Shown here piece after piece: positions 16,868-26,006 of a DNA stretch of 64,000 nucleotides. The stretch lies in NCBI GenBank assembly GCA_963843275.1, contig CAWJJM010000012.1, forward strand, positions 1,612,001 through 1,676,000, read 5' to 3'. The position numbers and the translations under genes were made by a program. This DNA comes from CAWJJM01 sp963843275. Its GTDB lineage: Bacteria; Acidobacteriota; Thermoanaerobaculia; Multivoradales; JBCCEF01. How positions within the stretch are numbered: position 1 is the first letter of the stretch; each line of letters begins with the position of its first letter. The notes under the pieces were generated by a model that saw only the letters and a program-made list of their open reading frames with translations, ran no database searches and was not told where the DNA came from.

Positions 16868-17953
16868 ATGAAGCGGCTCCCGTTCCTCGTAGCTTTCGGC
16901 TCGACCCTCGCCCTGCTCGCCACCGGCCTGCCGGCCAGCGCGCAGCTCCGCCTCGGCAGCACCACCGCCGCCCGCATCGGGGCCTGGACACTCGACGGCG
17001 CCGCGATGACCGACACCCGGGCCAAGCTGGAGTCTCCCGCCAACTTCGGCGTCGACGGCACCTTCCCGGTCGAGATCCAGATCACCGACGTGGCCTCCAC
17101 GCTGACCCCTGCGGTGCTGGCGCCGTTCGACGCCTACTTCGCCGGCTACCAGGCCGACGGCACCCTCAGCGCCAGCGAGGAGACGGCGCTGATGAACTGG
17201 GTCTCGGACGGAGGCCGGTTGATCCTGGGTTGTGACGACACCTTCACCGACGAGATCTGCGAGGCCTTCGGCAGGTCGCTCGGGGGGGTCATCACCCCGC
17301 CCACGCTGCCGGCGCCCGGCCAGTCGGGCGAGCTGCCGTTCACCGGTCCGTTCGGGGTGGCGTCGACGCTCGCCAACCACAGCAATGGGAGCTACTTCGC
17401 CTCGGCGGCCGGCGGCCTCGTCCTGGCCGTCGACAGCATGGCGCGTCCCGTGGTGATCGCCGACTTCCTCGGCGACGGCCTGGTGATCTACCTGAGCGAC
17501 ATCGACCTGATCAGCAACGCGACGCTCTCCAACGGCGCCACGATCCACCCGGACAACGACAACGACGCCTTCCTCGGCAACCTGTTCGCCGCCCTGGCGT
17601 TCGACTCCTGTCCGGCCGACTCCCTGTGCCTCGGCGACCACGGGCGCTTCCGGGTGACGACGACCTGGCGCACCAAGTTCGCGACCACCGGGATCGGGCA
17701 TCCGGTGCCGCTCACCGCGGACACGGGCGCGTTCTGGTTCTTCGGCCCCGACAACCTCGAGATGATCATCAAGGTGCTCGACGCCTGCGTCGTCAACGGG
17801 CACTACTGGGTCTTCGCGGGCGGGCTGACCGACGTCGAGGTGGACATCACGGTCACCGACACCGAGGCGCCGCAGACGCGGATGTTCCACAACCCGCTCA
17901 ACACGCCGTTCCAGCCGGTCCAGGCGACCAACGCCTTCGCCACCTGCCCCTGA
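16868..17953 (+). CDS. Secreted protein with FWFF/KVLDAC/YWVF C-terminal domain
   Basis: The 361-residue product has a clear signal peptide (LPFLVAFGSTLALLATGLPASA). The middle part resembles a glutamine-amidotransferase-like fold: YFAGYQADG, EETALMNWVSDGGRLILG. The last 109 residues (about 253-361) form a domain that recurs in the protein at 43937-44992: LCLGD, GRFRV, FWFFGPDN, KVLDAC, N-x-x-YWVF and ITVTDT, ending FATCP. The paired Cys residues suggest a disulfide-bonded exported domain. No enzyme function can be assigned. It follows an AGGAGG ribosome-binding site and converges with the amidase gene. Confidence 0.82.
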   Translation: MKRLPFLVAFGSTLALLATGLPASAQLRLGSTTAARIGAWTLDGAAMTDTRAKLESPANFGVDGTFPVEIQITDVASTLTPAVLAPFDAYFAGYQADGTLSASEETALMNWVSDGGRLILGCDDTFTDEICEAFGRSLGGVITPPTLPAPGQSGELPFTGPFGVASTLANHSNGSYFASAAGGLVLAVDSMARPVVIADFLGDGLVIYLSDIDLISNATLSNGATIHPDNDNDAFLGNLFAALAFDSCPADSLCLGDHGRFRVTTTWRTKFATTGIGHPVPLTADTGAFWFFGPDNLEMIIKVLDACVVNGHYWVFAGGLTDVEVDITVTDTEAPQTRMFHNPLNTPFQPVQATNAFATCP

Positions 17954-17989
17954 GGCGGCCGGCGCCGAGACGGGTGGGGAGCGGCCGGC

Positions 17990-18029
17990 GCGGCCGTGGG
18001 CGCCCGGCCGCGGCCCCGCGCCGGGGCCG
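17990..18029. terminator. Two adjacent GC hairpins between convergent genes
   Basis: GCGGCCG/CGGCCGC (17990-17996 with 18005-18011) and CGGCCCC/GGGGCCG (18011-18029, 5-nt loop) form two strong stems in the 86-bp gap between the convergent genes ending at 17953 and 18040. No U-tract is seen on either side, so termination is inferred from position only. Confidence 0.4.
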
Positions 18030-18039
18030 GGGCGCCGCC

Positions 18040-19911
18040 TCAGCCGCCGCTCGCCTCCGCCTGCGCCTTCTTCTCCGCCTCGGCGGCCTCGAAGCGGCGG
18101 ATCTGCTCCTCGAGGTCGGGGTGGCGGCGGTGGAAGTCGGTGGCGTCCTGGAAGGCCTGGGCGAGGGTGAGGGCGGCGGCCTCCCCGAAGCGGCGGCCGA
18201 CGAAGCTGATCGACGTCGGGGTGCCGTCGTCGCGGAAGCCGGAGGGGACGACGAGCTGGGGCTGGCCGGTGAGGTTGGTCATCAGCAGGTTCGAGCCGCC
18301 GAACGACGGCACCACGTAGGCGTCGAGGTCCGCCATCACCCGGGCCAGCTCGCGCATCAGCAGGGTGCGGACGCGGTTGGCCTGCAGGTACTCGACGGCG
18401 GGGATGAAGCGCGCCTGGCGGAAGACGTTGGGCCACGCCTGCTCGACCTGGCGCACCAGCAGGTCGTCGCGGCCCGAGCGGGTGAGCTCGTCGAAGGCGG
18501 CGCCGGCCTCCGCCGAGAGGATGAAGGCGAGGGCGTCGACCGGCAGGTCGGAGGGCAGCGCGATCGGGGTGGGCTCGATGCCGACCTCGCGCAGCGTGTC
18601 CAGCGCCGCGAGGTCGAAGCGGCGCTGCGCCTCGAGGCGGCGGCGCTGCCGCTCCGCCTCCTCGCCCTCCCCCGCCACCTCGATCGGCCCCTCGAACAGC
18701 TCGCGGACATAGCCGACGCGGAGGCGGCGCGGATCGGCCGCCCGGTCCCAGGCGAAGGGGGCGTCGACCACCGTCGGGTCCTCGCCGTCGGGGCCGTGGA
18801 CGGCGGCCAGCACCAGCCCGCAGTCCTCGATCGAGCGGGCGATCGCCCCGATCTTGTCCATGCTCCACGACAACGCCATGGCGCCGTGCCGGCTCACCCG
18901 GCCGAAAGTCGGACGCAGGCCGCTGGCCCCGACCCGCGTCGACGGCGACACGATCGACCCCCAGGTCTCGGTGCCGATCGCGAAGCCGACGCAGCCCGCG
19001 GCGGTGGCCGCCGCCGAGCCGGCCGACGAGCCGGACGACCCCTGCTCGAGGTTCCAGGGGTTGCGGGTGGTGCCGCCGAACCACACGTCGCCCCAGGCGA
19101 GCGCCCCGAGGCTGAGCTTGGCGACGAGCACGGCGCCGGCCTCGTCGAGGCGGCGCACCACGGTGGCGTCGACGTCGAGCACCTGGTCCTGGTAGGGCCG
19201 GGCGCCCCAGGTGGTCGGGTAGCCGCGCACCGCCAGCAGGTCCTTCGCCCCCCACGGCACGCCGTGCAGCGGCCCGCGCCAGCGCCCGGCCGCGAGCTCG
19301 CGGTCGGCGGCGTCGGCCCGGGCCAGGGCGCGGTCCTCGGTGAGGGTGACGACGCAGTGCAGGTACGGGTCGTAGCGCCGCAGGCGGGCGAGGTACATCT
19401 CGGTCAGGGCGCGCGAGGTGACCTGGCGGCCGCGCAGCAGCGCCGACAGCTCGGTGACCGGCCGGAAGGCGAGCTCCTCGGCGGCGGTGGCGTCCGGGTA
19501 GCGCCGGCCGCGACACGACGGCCGGGGCGGCGGCGGGCGGCGGCGTGGCGCCTCCCGGCCCGAAGTCCGCTCCCGGGGGAGCCGCGGGTCGAAGCGCAGG
19601 GCCGGTGGCACCGCGTTGGGCAGCGCCACCGCGCGCAGGGCGGCGTAGGCGTCGCGCTGCTCGACCAGGCCGGCGAGCATCATCTGCCGCTCCTCGGCGG
19701 AGAACTCGAGGCCGGCCACCTCCGCGGCGCGGGCGAGGACGTCGGGGGTGAGCTGCCGGCCTTCTCGGCCTCCGCCCACAGCGCCTCGGGCAGCGCGGTG
19801 GCCGCCAGGCCGAGGGTGGAGCTCCAGGCGAGGAACCGGCGGCGGTCGAGGGGGAGGGCGCACGGCGGGGCCGGCCCCGGGCGCGGCGGCGGAACGCGGA
19901 TCGCGGCTCAT
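18040..19911 (-). CDS. Amidase signature family enzyme, Tat-type leader (N-terminal frameshifts)
   Basis: The core is a complete amidase-signature enzyme, which hydrolyses amide bonds with a Ser-cisSer-Lys triad: Lys in GAKDLL, and the Gly/Ser-rich GSSGSSAGSAAA loop. The start ATG at 19911 has GGAG upstream. The first 140 codons look damaged. One frame over, DRRRFLAWSSTLGLAATALP is a twin-arginine leader, reached by one indel near 19860-19900 and left by another near 19757. A second pair near 19500-19575 hides FGPGGATPPPAAAP. Four indels within 400 bp, partly in C runs, look like consensus errors, but a decaying gene is possible. With the errors corrected it would be a secreted, Tat-exported amidase of about 620 residues. 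Confidence 0.78.
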   Translation of the reverse strand: MSRDPRSAAAPGAGPAVRPPPRPPPVPRLELHPRPGGHRAARGAVGGGREGRQLTPDVLARAAEVAGLEFSAEERQMMLAGLVEQRDAYAALRAVALPNAVPPALRFDPRLPRERTSGREAPRRRPPPPRPSCRGRRYPDATAAEELAFRPVTELSALLRGRQVTSRALTEMYLARLRRYDPYLHCVVTLTEDRALARADAADRELAAGRWRGPLHGVPWGAKDLLAVRGYPTTWGARPYQDQVLDVDATVVRRLDEAGAVLVAKLSLGALAWGDVWFGGTTRNPWNLEQGSSGSSAGSAAATAAGCVGFAIGTETWGSIVSPSTRVGASGLRPTFGRVSRHGAMALSWSMDKIGAIARSIEDCGLVLAAVHGPDGEDPTVVDAPFAWDRAADPRRLRVGYVRELFEGPIEVAGEGEEAERQRRRLEAQRRFDLAALDTLREVGIEPTPIALPSDLPVDALAFILSAEAGAAFDELTRSGRDDLLVRQVEQAWPNVFRQARFIPAVEYLQANRVRTLLMRELARVMADLDAYVVPSFGGSNLLMTNLTGQPQLVVPSGFRDDGTPTSISFVGRRFGEAAALTLAQAFQDATDFHRRHPDLEEQIRRFEAAEAEKKAQAEASGG

Positions 19912-20109
19912 GCTCGTCTCCGAGTGGTTGCGGCGGTGCGGAAGACCGGACGGGATTGTACTGCGGCGGGCGACCGGCCCCCGTCGTTTCCGGCCGCCCG
20001 CGGAGCGCCCCGGCGGTATAGTCGAGCCCTCACCCGAGACCGCCGGGAACCGACACGACAGTGAGATGAACGAGCGGCCCCGCGGGGCCCTGGACGCAGG
20101 AGGGAGACG

Positions 20110-21984
20110 ATGAGCGGACGACGTTTCGGCCTGGGACTGTTCCTGATCCTCGGCTTCCTGGTGCTGGTGGGCGTGGCGCTGGGCCTGGCCTGGTGGTTCG
20201 GCGAGGAGCACGTCGCCGGCGCCACCATCCTCGAGGTCGACATCGACGAGGCACTGGTCGACTTCGTGCCCGCCGACCCCATCGCCTCCCTGCTGAGCCA
20301 GGACAAGCTCCGCATGCGCGACTTCGTCGAGGCGCTGCAGGCGGCGGCGGACGACGACGACGTGGTGGCGCTGGTCGCCCGCGTCGCCCCGGCGGGCATG
20401 GGCGGGGCGCGCATCGAGGAGATGCGCGACGCCGTCCTCGCCTTCCGCAAGTCGGGCAAGCCGGCGATCGCCTACGCCGACACCTTCGGCGAGTTCGGCC
20501 CCGCCAACGCCTCCTACTACCTCGCCTCGGCGTTCGACGAGATCTACATCCAGCCGTCGGGCGACGTCGGCCTGACCGGCCTGCGCTTCGAGTCGCCGTT
20601 CGTCCGCGGCACCCTCGACAAGATCGGCGTGACGCCGCGCATGGCCCACCGCTACGAGTACAAGAACGCGATGAACACCCTGACCGAGACCGAGTACACC
20701 GAGGCCAACCGCGAGGCGATGCAGGAGCTGGCCGACTCGACCTACGGTCACATGATCGCGGAGATCGCCGAGGCGCGCGGCCTGTCGCCGGACGCGCTGC
20801 GGCAGGCGGTCGACCGCGGTCCGTTCCTCGGCCAGCAGGCGGTCGACGCCAAGCTCGTCGACGGGCTCCTCTACCGCGACGAGGTCTACCGGCGGGTGCG
20901 GGAGCTCGCCCGGGGCGGGACCGGCGCGGCCGCCGCGCCGGCGGCGGGCCAGGAGCCGCCGCCGGCCGCGGCGAAGACGCCGGCCCCCACCGCCGCCACC
21001 GACGACGACGACGAGTACGGCCACCTGCTCTACCTGCGCAAGTACTGGGGTCGCGTCGACCACCCCTACGCCGAGGGCGACCACGTGATCGCGCTGGTCT
21101 ACGGCATCGGCGGCGTGGCGCGCGGCGACAACGCCTACAACCCGGTGACCGGCAGCTTCACCATGGGCGGCGAGTCGGTGTCGGCGGCGCTGCGCGCGGC
21201 GGCCGACGACGACGACGTCGAGGCGATCGTCTTCCGGGTCGACAGCCCCGGCGGCTCCTACGTCGCCTCCGACATGATCTGGCGCGAGGTGGTGCGGGCG
21301 CGCGACAAGGGCAAGCCGGTGGTCGTCACCATGGGCGACCTGGCCGGGTCGGGAGGCTACTTCGTGGCCATGGGGGCGAACAAGATCGTCGCCCAGCCGT
21401 CCACCATCACCGCCTCGATCGGCGTCTTCGGCGGCAAGATGCTGACCCGCGACATGTGGAACAAGATCGGGCTGACCTGGGACAGCGTCGAGACCGCCGG
21501 GCACGCCGGCATGTGGAGCAGCCTCGAGGACTACACGCCCGAGGAGTGGGACAAGATCAACGCCTGGCTCGACCGCGTCTACGAGGACTTCACCAACAAG
21601 GTCGCCTCCGGCCGGCACCTGCCGCTGGCGCGGGTCAAGGAGATCGCCAAGGGGCGCATCTGGACCGGCGTCGACGCGCTGCGCCTGGGTCTGGTCGACG
21701 CGCTCGGCGGCTACCCGGAGGCGCTGCGGCTGGCGCGCGAGGAGGCCGGCATCCCCGCCGACGCCAGCGTGCGCCTGCGCGAGTTCCCCGGCAAGCGCTC
21801 GCCGTTCGAGGAGCTGTTCGGCAAGGGCCCGGACAACAGCGAGAAGCGCGCCACCGAGGTGGCCGTCGTCCGCGCCCTCCAGCAGCTCGGTCCGGCGGTG
21901 AAGACGGCCCAGCGGATGGGCCTCCTCGAGGACCCGGCCACCGACGGCGTGCTGGCGATGCCGGAGGTCGTGGCGGAGCCGTAG
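20110..21984 (+). CDS. sppA: Signal peptide peptidase SppA, 67-kDa type
   Basis: The 624-residue product is the long, two-domain form of SppA, a membrane serine protease that degrades cleaved signal peptides. One membrane helix lies at residues 8-30. The N-terminal domain supplies the general base, probably Lys185 in RYEYKNAMN, and the C-terminal domain the nucleophile, probably Ser414 in GDLAGSGGYFVAMG. The two domains are linked by an Ala/Pro-rich, Asp-rich segment around residues 275-305. The ATG follows GGAGGGAGACG. A TATAGT hexamer at 20017-20022 is a possible -10. Confidence 0.95.
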   Translation: MSGRRFGLGLFLILGFLVLVGVALGLAWWFGEEHVAGATILEVDIDEALVDFVPADPIASLLSQDKLRMRDFVEALQAAADDDDVVALVARVAPAGMGGARIEEMRDAVLAFRKSGKPAIAYADTFGEFGPANASYYLASAFDEIYIQPSGDVGLTGLRFESPFVRGTLDKIGVTPRMAHRYEYKNAMNTLTETEYTEANREAMQELADSTYGHMIAEIAEARGLSPDALRQAVDRGPFLGQQAVDAKLVDGLLYRDEVYRRVRELARGGTGAAAAPAAGQEPPPAAAKTPAPTAATDDDDEYGHLLYLRKYWGRVDHPYAEGDHVIALVYGIGGVARGDNAYNPVTGSFTMGGESVSAALRAAADDDDVEAIVFRVDSPGGSYVASDMIWREVVRARDKGKPVVVTMGDLAGSGGYFVAMGANKIVAQPSTITASIGVFGGKMLTRDMWNKIGLTWDSVETAGHAGMWSSLEDYTPEEWDKINAWLDRVYEDFTNKVASGRHLPLARVKEIAKGRIWTGVDALRLGLVDALGGYPEALRLAREEAGIPADASVRLREFPGKRSPFEELFGKGPDNSEKRATEVAVVRALQQLGPAVKTAQRMGLLEDPATDGVLAMPEVVAEP

Positions 21985-22018
21985 GTCGGCGGCGCTGGGC
22001 CGGGCCGAATCGACGCGG

Positions 22019-22048
22019 GCCGCGGCGGTGGATCGTCCCCGCCGCGGC
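22019..22048. terminator. 10-bp GC hairpin between convergent genes
   Basis: GCCGCGGCGG (22019-22028) pairs perfectly with CCGCCGCGGC (22039-22048) over a 10-nt loop. It lies between the stops of sppA (21984) and the SnoaL-like gene (22058) and could end both transcripts. There is no U-tract. Confidence 0.5.
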
Positions 22049-22057
22049 CGCGGTGGC

Positions 22058-22489
22058 TCAGACGGCCGCCGGGGTGGCCGGGACGCCGAGCTGGTTGAAG
22101 AGGGTCATGACGTCGAAGTAGTGGCGCGCCTCGCGGATCCTGTCGCCGTCGAAGTGGAAGATCTCCACCGCGTTGACGACGCCGCGCTTGCCGGTCGCCG
22201 GGATCTCCCCGAACGGGCCCTTGAGCAGCCCGTCGTGGGTGCCCACCCACTCGATCTCCGCCATCACCATGTCCTCCTGCGCCAGCAGGTTCTTCACCGT
22301 GCCCCGCAGGTCGGGGAAGGCCACCGTCCAGGTCTGCAGGGTCTCGAGGACGTCGTCGACGCCCTCCGCCCGGCGGCCCGTGGCCCGCTCCTCGTAGACG
22401 ACGTTCGGCAGCAGGGTCTTGCGGTAGCGGTCCCAGTCCTTCGCGGCGAAGGCGTCGAGGTGGTCCCGAACCACGTTCATGCGCTTCAT
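22058..22489 (-). CDS. SnoaL-like ester cyclase/polyketide cyclase family protein
   Basis: The 143-residue product shows the SnoaL-like cone-fold pattern: an opening helix VRDHLDAFAAKDWDRY, then VVYEERATG, the central WTVAFPDLRGTV, VMAEIEWVGTHDG and the final IFHFDGDRIREARHYFD. Members include ester cyclases and many uncharacterised proteins, so the substrate is not predicted. The ATG at 22489 was chosen because GAGGAG lies 7-8 nt upstream; the GTG at 22504 would start inside that site. It is divergent from the APC permease gene; the 267-bp gap contains several short GC hairpins but no feature I can name. Confidence 0.85.
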   Translation of the reverse strand: MKRMNVVRDHLDAFAAKDWDRYRKTLLPNVVYEERATGRRAEGVDDVLETLQTWTVAFPDLRGTVKNLLAQEDMVMAEIEWVGTHDGLLKGPFGEIPATGKRGVVNAVEIFHFDGDRIREARHYFDVMTLFNQLGVPATPAAV

Positions 22490-22756
22490 CGTCTTTCTCC
22501 TCACCGGTTCGTCACCGGTCCTCGAGCCGGGGACAGTCCCGGCTCGACCACCCTTCGGCAGCCCGGCGATCTTGTCTGAGGATCAGGCGAGGACCCGTGA
22601 CTTTGCGGCGCCGGCTTTCGCCGGTTGTGCCCTTTCGGGGTATCTCTCTGCGTACCCGAGCCGCGGCGGCCCGACAACACCCCGACGGGTGGGGAGCCGC
22701 GGGCGGGGCGAGAAGGCCCCGCCGGGAGGGATGCCGGCGGCGGGAGAGAATGCGGT

Positions 22757-24085
22757 ATGACCGCGGGACGGCTGACGCGCCAGCTCGGCACCGGCGGGGC
22801 CGTCCTGCTCGGGCTCGGGTCGATCCTCGGGACCGGGGTCTTCGTCAGCCTGGCGCTGGCGGCGGGGGCGGCGGGGCCGGCGGTGGTGGTGGCCGTGGTG
22901 CTGGCGGCGCTGCTGGCGGCGGCCAACGGCCTGTCGAGCGCCCAGCTCGCCGCCGAGCACCCGGTCAGCGGCGGCACCTACGAGTACGGCTACCGCCACC
23001 TCCACCACACCCTCGGCTTCACCGCCGGCTGGATGTTCCTGTGCGCCAAGAGCGCCTCGGCGGCGACCGCGGCCCTCGGCTTCGCCGGCTACCTGCTGCA
23101 CGCGCTCGCGGCGGCGGGATGGGCCGGCCCCGGCGCGGCCGCCTGGCGGATCCCGCTGGCGGCGGCCGCGGCCGCCGCGGTCACGCTGCTGGTCTCGGCG
23201 GGGATCCGGCGCTCCAGCCGCGCCAACGCCGCGATCGTCGTCGTCACCCTGGCGGTGCTGGGCTGGTTCGCGGTCGCCGGTGCGCCGGCCGCCGTGGCCG
23301 GCGCACCGCGCCACTTCCTCCCCTTCCTCGCCCCCGTCGCGGACCGCGCCCCACTCGCCGGCCTGCTCTACGCCACCGCGCTGGTCTTCGTCGCCTACAC
23401 CGGCTACGGCCGCATCGCCACCCTCGGCGAGGAGGTCCGCGCCCCGCGCCGCACCATCCCGCGCGCCATCCTCGTCACCCTGGCGGTGACGGTCGCGCTC
23501 TACGTCGCGGTGGCGGCGGTCGCGGTGGGGGTGGCCGGCGCCCCGGCCTTCGCCGCCGCCGCCCGCGGCGCCGCGGCGCCGCTCGAGCTGGTCGCGGAGC
23601 GCTTCGCCGGCCGGACCGGCGGCGCGCTGTTGGCGGTCGGGGCGGTCGCCGCCATGCTGGGGGTGCTGCTCAACCTGCTGCTCGGGCTCTCCCGCGTGCT
23701 GCTGGCGATGGGCCGGCGCGGCGACGCCCCCGCCGCCGTCGCCCGCCTCGACCCGGCCGGCCGAACCCCACGTGCCGCCGTCCTCGCCGTCGGCGCCGGC
23801 GTGACGCTGCTCACCCTGGTCGGCGACCTCGAGACCACCTGGTCGTTCTCCGCCTTCACGGTGCTCGTCTACTACGCGCTGACCAACCTCGCGGCGCTGC
23901 GCCTGCCGCCCGCCGCCCGCCGCTACCCGCGCTGGATCGCCGCGGCCGGGCTGGGCGGGTGCCTGTTCGTCGCCTTCTGGGTGGAGCCGCGGATCTGGGC
24001 CGTGGGACTGGGAATGATCGCCGTCGGGCTCGCCGGCCACGGGCTGGCCCGGCGGCAGGGGGCCGGCGGTAGAGTGGCGCCATGA
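22757..24085 (+). CDS. APC-family amino acid permease
   Basis: The 442-residue product has about 12 hydrophobic helices and the APC-superfamily opening GLGSILGTGVFVS, where the unwound first helix binds the amino acid carboxylate. The conserved YEYGYRHLHHTLGF and YTGYGRIATLGEEV segments are typical of the APA/cationic amino acid group. It probably imports or exchanges an amino acid or amine across the cytoplasmic membrane. The ATG at 22757 opens directly into the family N-terminus, so the longer upstream frame was excluded. It overlaps the next gene by 4 bp (ATGA). Confidence 0.88.
   Translation: MTAGRLTRQLGTGGAVLLGLGSILGTGVFVSLALAAGAAGPAVVVAVVLAALLAAANGLSSAQLAAEHPVSGGTYEYGYRHLHHTLGFTAGWMFLCAKSASAATAALGFAGYLLHALAAAGWAGPGAAAWRIPLAAAAAAAVTLLVSAGIRRSSRANAAIVVVTLAVLGWFAVAGAPAAVAGAPRHFLPFLAPVADRAPLAGLLYATALVFVAYTGYGRIATLGEEVRAPRRTIPRAILVTLAVTVALYVAVAAVAVGVAGAPAFAAAARGAAAPLELVAERFAGRTGGALLAVGAVAAMLGVLLNLLLGLSRVLLAMGRRGDAPAAVARLDPAGRTPRAAVLAVGAGVTLLTLVGDLETTWSFSAFTVLVYYALTNLAALRLPPAARRYPRWIAAAGLGGCLFVAFWVEPRIWAVGLGMIAVGLAGHGLARRQGAGGRVAP
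24070..24075 (+). promoter_or_regulatory. Candidate -10 (TAGAGT) for a leaderless transcript
   Basis: TAGAGT ends 6 nt before the ATG at 24082, inside the last codons of the permease. No ribosome-binding site precedes that ATG, so the gene could also be expressed from its own leaderless mRNA. Confidence 0.35.
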
Positions 24086-24678
24086 TCGGTCCCGCCGTCG
24101 CCCCGTCCCGCCCCCGGCCGGGCGCCGCCTTGCGCCTCGCCGCCCTGGTCCTCGCGACGGCCGGTGCGGCCGGCGTGGCCGCCACCCCAGGAGGCGCCAT
24201 GGAGCTCACCCTGCGTTCCCCCGACTTCGCACCCCACACCGAGCTGCCGACACGCTGCAGCTGCGAGGGGGAGGGCATCTCCCCCGCCCTCTCCTGGTCC
24301 GGCGCACCCGACAGCACCGCCGCCTTCGCGCTGATCGTCGACGATCCCGACGCCCCGGACCCGGCCGCCCCGCGCCGCACCTGGGTGCACTGGGTGCTCT
24401 ACGACCTGCCGGCGGACGCCGGCCACCTGCCGGCCGGCGTCAACGCCGAGGATCTTCCGGCGGGCACCCGCGAGGGCCTCAACGACTGGAAGGCGACCGG
24501 CTACGGCGCCGCCTGCCCGCCGATCGGCCGGCACCGCTACTTCTTCAAGCTCTACGCACTGGACGCGCCGCTCGGGGACCTCGGCCGCCCCACCAAGGCG
24601 GAGCTCGAGGCCGCCATGGCCGGGCACGTCCTCGCCCGGGCCGAGCTCGTGGGCACCTACCGGAAGCAGGGCCGCTGA
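24082..24678 (+). CDS. Secreted YbhB/YbcL-type PEBP family protein
   Basis: The 198-residue product has an N-terminal leader (LRLAALVLATAGAAGVAA) and a phosphatidylethanolamine-binding-protein domain. Family motifs are LIVDDPDAPD, RTWVHWVLYDLP and GYGAACPPIGRHRY followed by FFKLYALD, which build the anion-binding pocket. Bacterial PEBP proteins have no settled function. The start overlaps the permease stop as ATGA; an internal ATG at 24199, after the leader, would give a cytoplasmic form like E. coli YbhB, and cannot be excluded. Confidence 0.88.
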   Translation: MIGPAVAPSRPRPGAALRLAALVLATAGAAGVAATPGGAMELTLRSPDFAPHTELPTRCSCEGEGISPALSWSGAPDSTAAFALIVDDPDAPDPAAPRRTWVHWVLYDLPADAGHLPAGVNAEDLPAGTREGLNDWKATGYGAACPPIGRHRYFFKLYALDAPLGDLGRPTKAELEAAMAGHVLARAELVGTYRKQGR

Positions 24679-24750
24679 GGTGCGGCGGGACCGGACCTCG
24701 AGCGGCGGGCCGCGAGCCGCCGGCGGCCTCCCCGGCCGCCGCGGGCGACG

Positions 24751-25944
24751 GTGACGGCGGGCTGCGACCTCGCCGTCGTCGGGGGCGGGATCGTCGGCAC
24801 CGCCACCGCCGCGACCCTCGCGGCCGCGGGGCGACGCGTCGTCCTGCTCGAGGCCGAGGAGCGCCTCGCCACCCACCAGAGCGGCCGCAACAGCGGCGTC
24901 GTCCACTCCGGCCTCCCCTACCGCCCGGGGTCGCTCAAGGCCCGGCTGGCGGTGACCGGGCGGAAGGCCCTCTACCGCTTCTGCGACGAGGCCGGGGTGG
25001 CCTACGAGCGCTGCGGCAAGGTGGTGGTGGCGACCCGGGAGGGGGAGCTCGCGCGGCTCGACGAGCTCGAACGGCGCGGCCGCGCCAACGGCCTGGTCGG
25101 CCTCGAGCGCCTCGACCCGGCGGGCCTGCGCGCGATCGAGCCGCACGCCGCCGGCCTCGCCGCCCTCCGCGTGCCGGAGACCGGCATCGTCGACTTCGCG
25201 GCCGTCACCGCGGCGCTGGCCCGGCAGCTCGTAGCGGACGGCGGCGAGGTGTGGACCGGCGCCCGGCTCCGCGCCGCCCGCCGCGAGGGGGACGGCTGGC
25301 GGCTCGAGACGGCGCGCGGCCCGCTCGCCGCCGGCTTCCTGGTCAACTGCGCCGGCCTCGAGTGCGACCGGGTGGCGCGGCTCTGCGGCACGCCGCCCGA
25401 CGTGCGGATCGTCCCCTTCCGCGGCGACTACTACGAGCTGGTGCCGGCGGCGGCGGCCCGGGTGCGGCACCTCGTCTACCCGGTCCCCGATCCCGAACTG
25501 CCCTTCCTCGGCGTCCACCTGACGCGCGGCATCGACGGGCGGGTGGAGGCGGGCCCGAACGCCGTCCCCGCCCTCGGTCGCCACGCCTACCGCGTCCGCG
25601 ACCTGTCGCTGCGCGACCTCGCCGCGACCCTCGCCTGGCCCGGCACCTGGCCGCTCGCCGCCCGGCTGTGGCGCACCGGGCTGGCCGAGATGCTGCGCTC
25701 GGCCAGCCGCCGCGCCTTCGCCCGCGCCGCCGCCACGATGGTGCCCGGGTTGCGGCCGCAGCACCTGCGCCGCGGGCGCTGCGGCATCCGGGCGCAGGCG
25801 GTCGACCGCGACGGCCGGCTGGTCGACGACTTCCACGTCCTCGCCGCCCCCGGCGCCCTGCACGTCCTCAACGCCCCCTCCCCCGCGGCCACCGCCGCGC
25901 TGGCCATCGCCGCCCACCTCGCCGAGCTGCTGCCGGCCGCCTGA
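24751..25944 (+). CDS. lhgO: L-2-hydroxyglutarate oxidase/dehydrogenase
   Basis: The 397-residue product belongs to the DAO-type FAD-dependent oxidoreductases, LhgO group, which oxidise L-2-hydroxyglutarate to 2-oxoglutarate and pass electrons to the quinone pool. The FAD-binding motif GGGIVGTATA lies at residues 11-20. The family-typical SGRNSGVVHSGLPYRPGSLKA, FRGDYYEL and PFLGVHLTR motifs are present, as is the late GIRAQAVDRDG segment. Start is GTG 24751, giving the dinucleotide-binding strand at the expected distance. It lies 72 bp after the PEBP gene. Confidence 0.92.
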   Translation: MTAGCDLAVVGGGIVGTATAATLAAAGRRVVLLEAEERLATHQSGRNSGVVHSGLPYRPGSLKARLAVTGRKALYRFCDEAGVAYERCGKVVVATREGELARLDELERRGRANGLVGLERLDPAGLRAIEPHAAGLAALRVPETGIVDFAAVTAALARQLVADGGEVWTGARLRAARREGDGWRLETARGPLAAGFLVNCAGLECDRVARLCGTPPDVRIVPFRGDYYELVPAAAARVRHLVYPVPDPELPFLGVHLTRGIDGRVEAGPNAVPALGRHAYRVRDLSLRDLAATLAWPGTWPLAARLWRTGLAEMLRSASRRAFARAAATMVPGLRPQHLRRGRCGIRAQAVDRDGRLVDDFHVLAAPGALHVLNAPSPAATAALAIAAHLAELLPAA

Positions 25945-26006
25945 GCGCGCAGCCCGCCGCCGCGCACCCTCGGGGTATCCTCGCCGCACCCTGGAAGGAG
26001 GTCAGA

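Noticed and set aside
22574..22590. A single TCAG-containing sequence upstream of the SnoaL-like gene, similar to the 11-bp operator
   Set aside because: Only one unit exists; no neighbour at 11-bp phase.
22590..22756. A riboswitch before the APC permease
   Set aside because: Several short GC hairpins are present, but no conserved core of any riboswitch class that I know could be matched.
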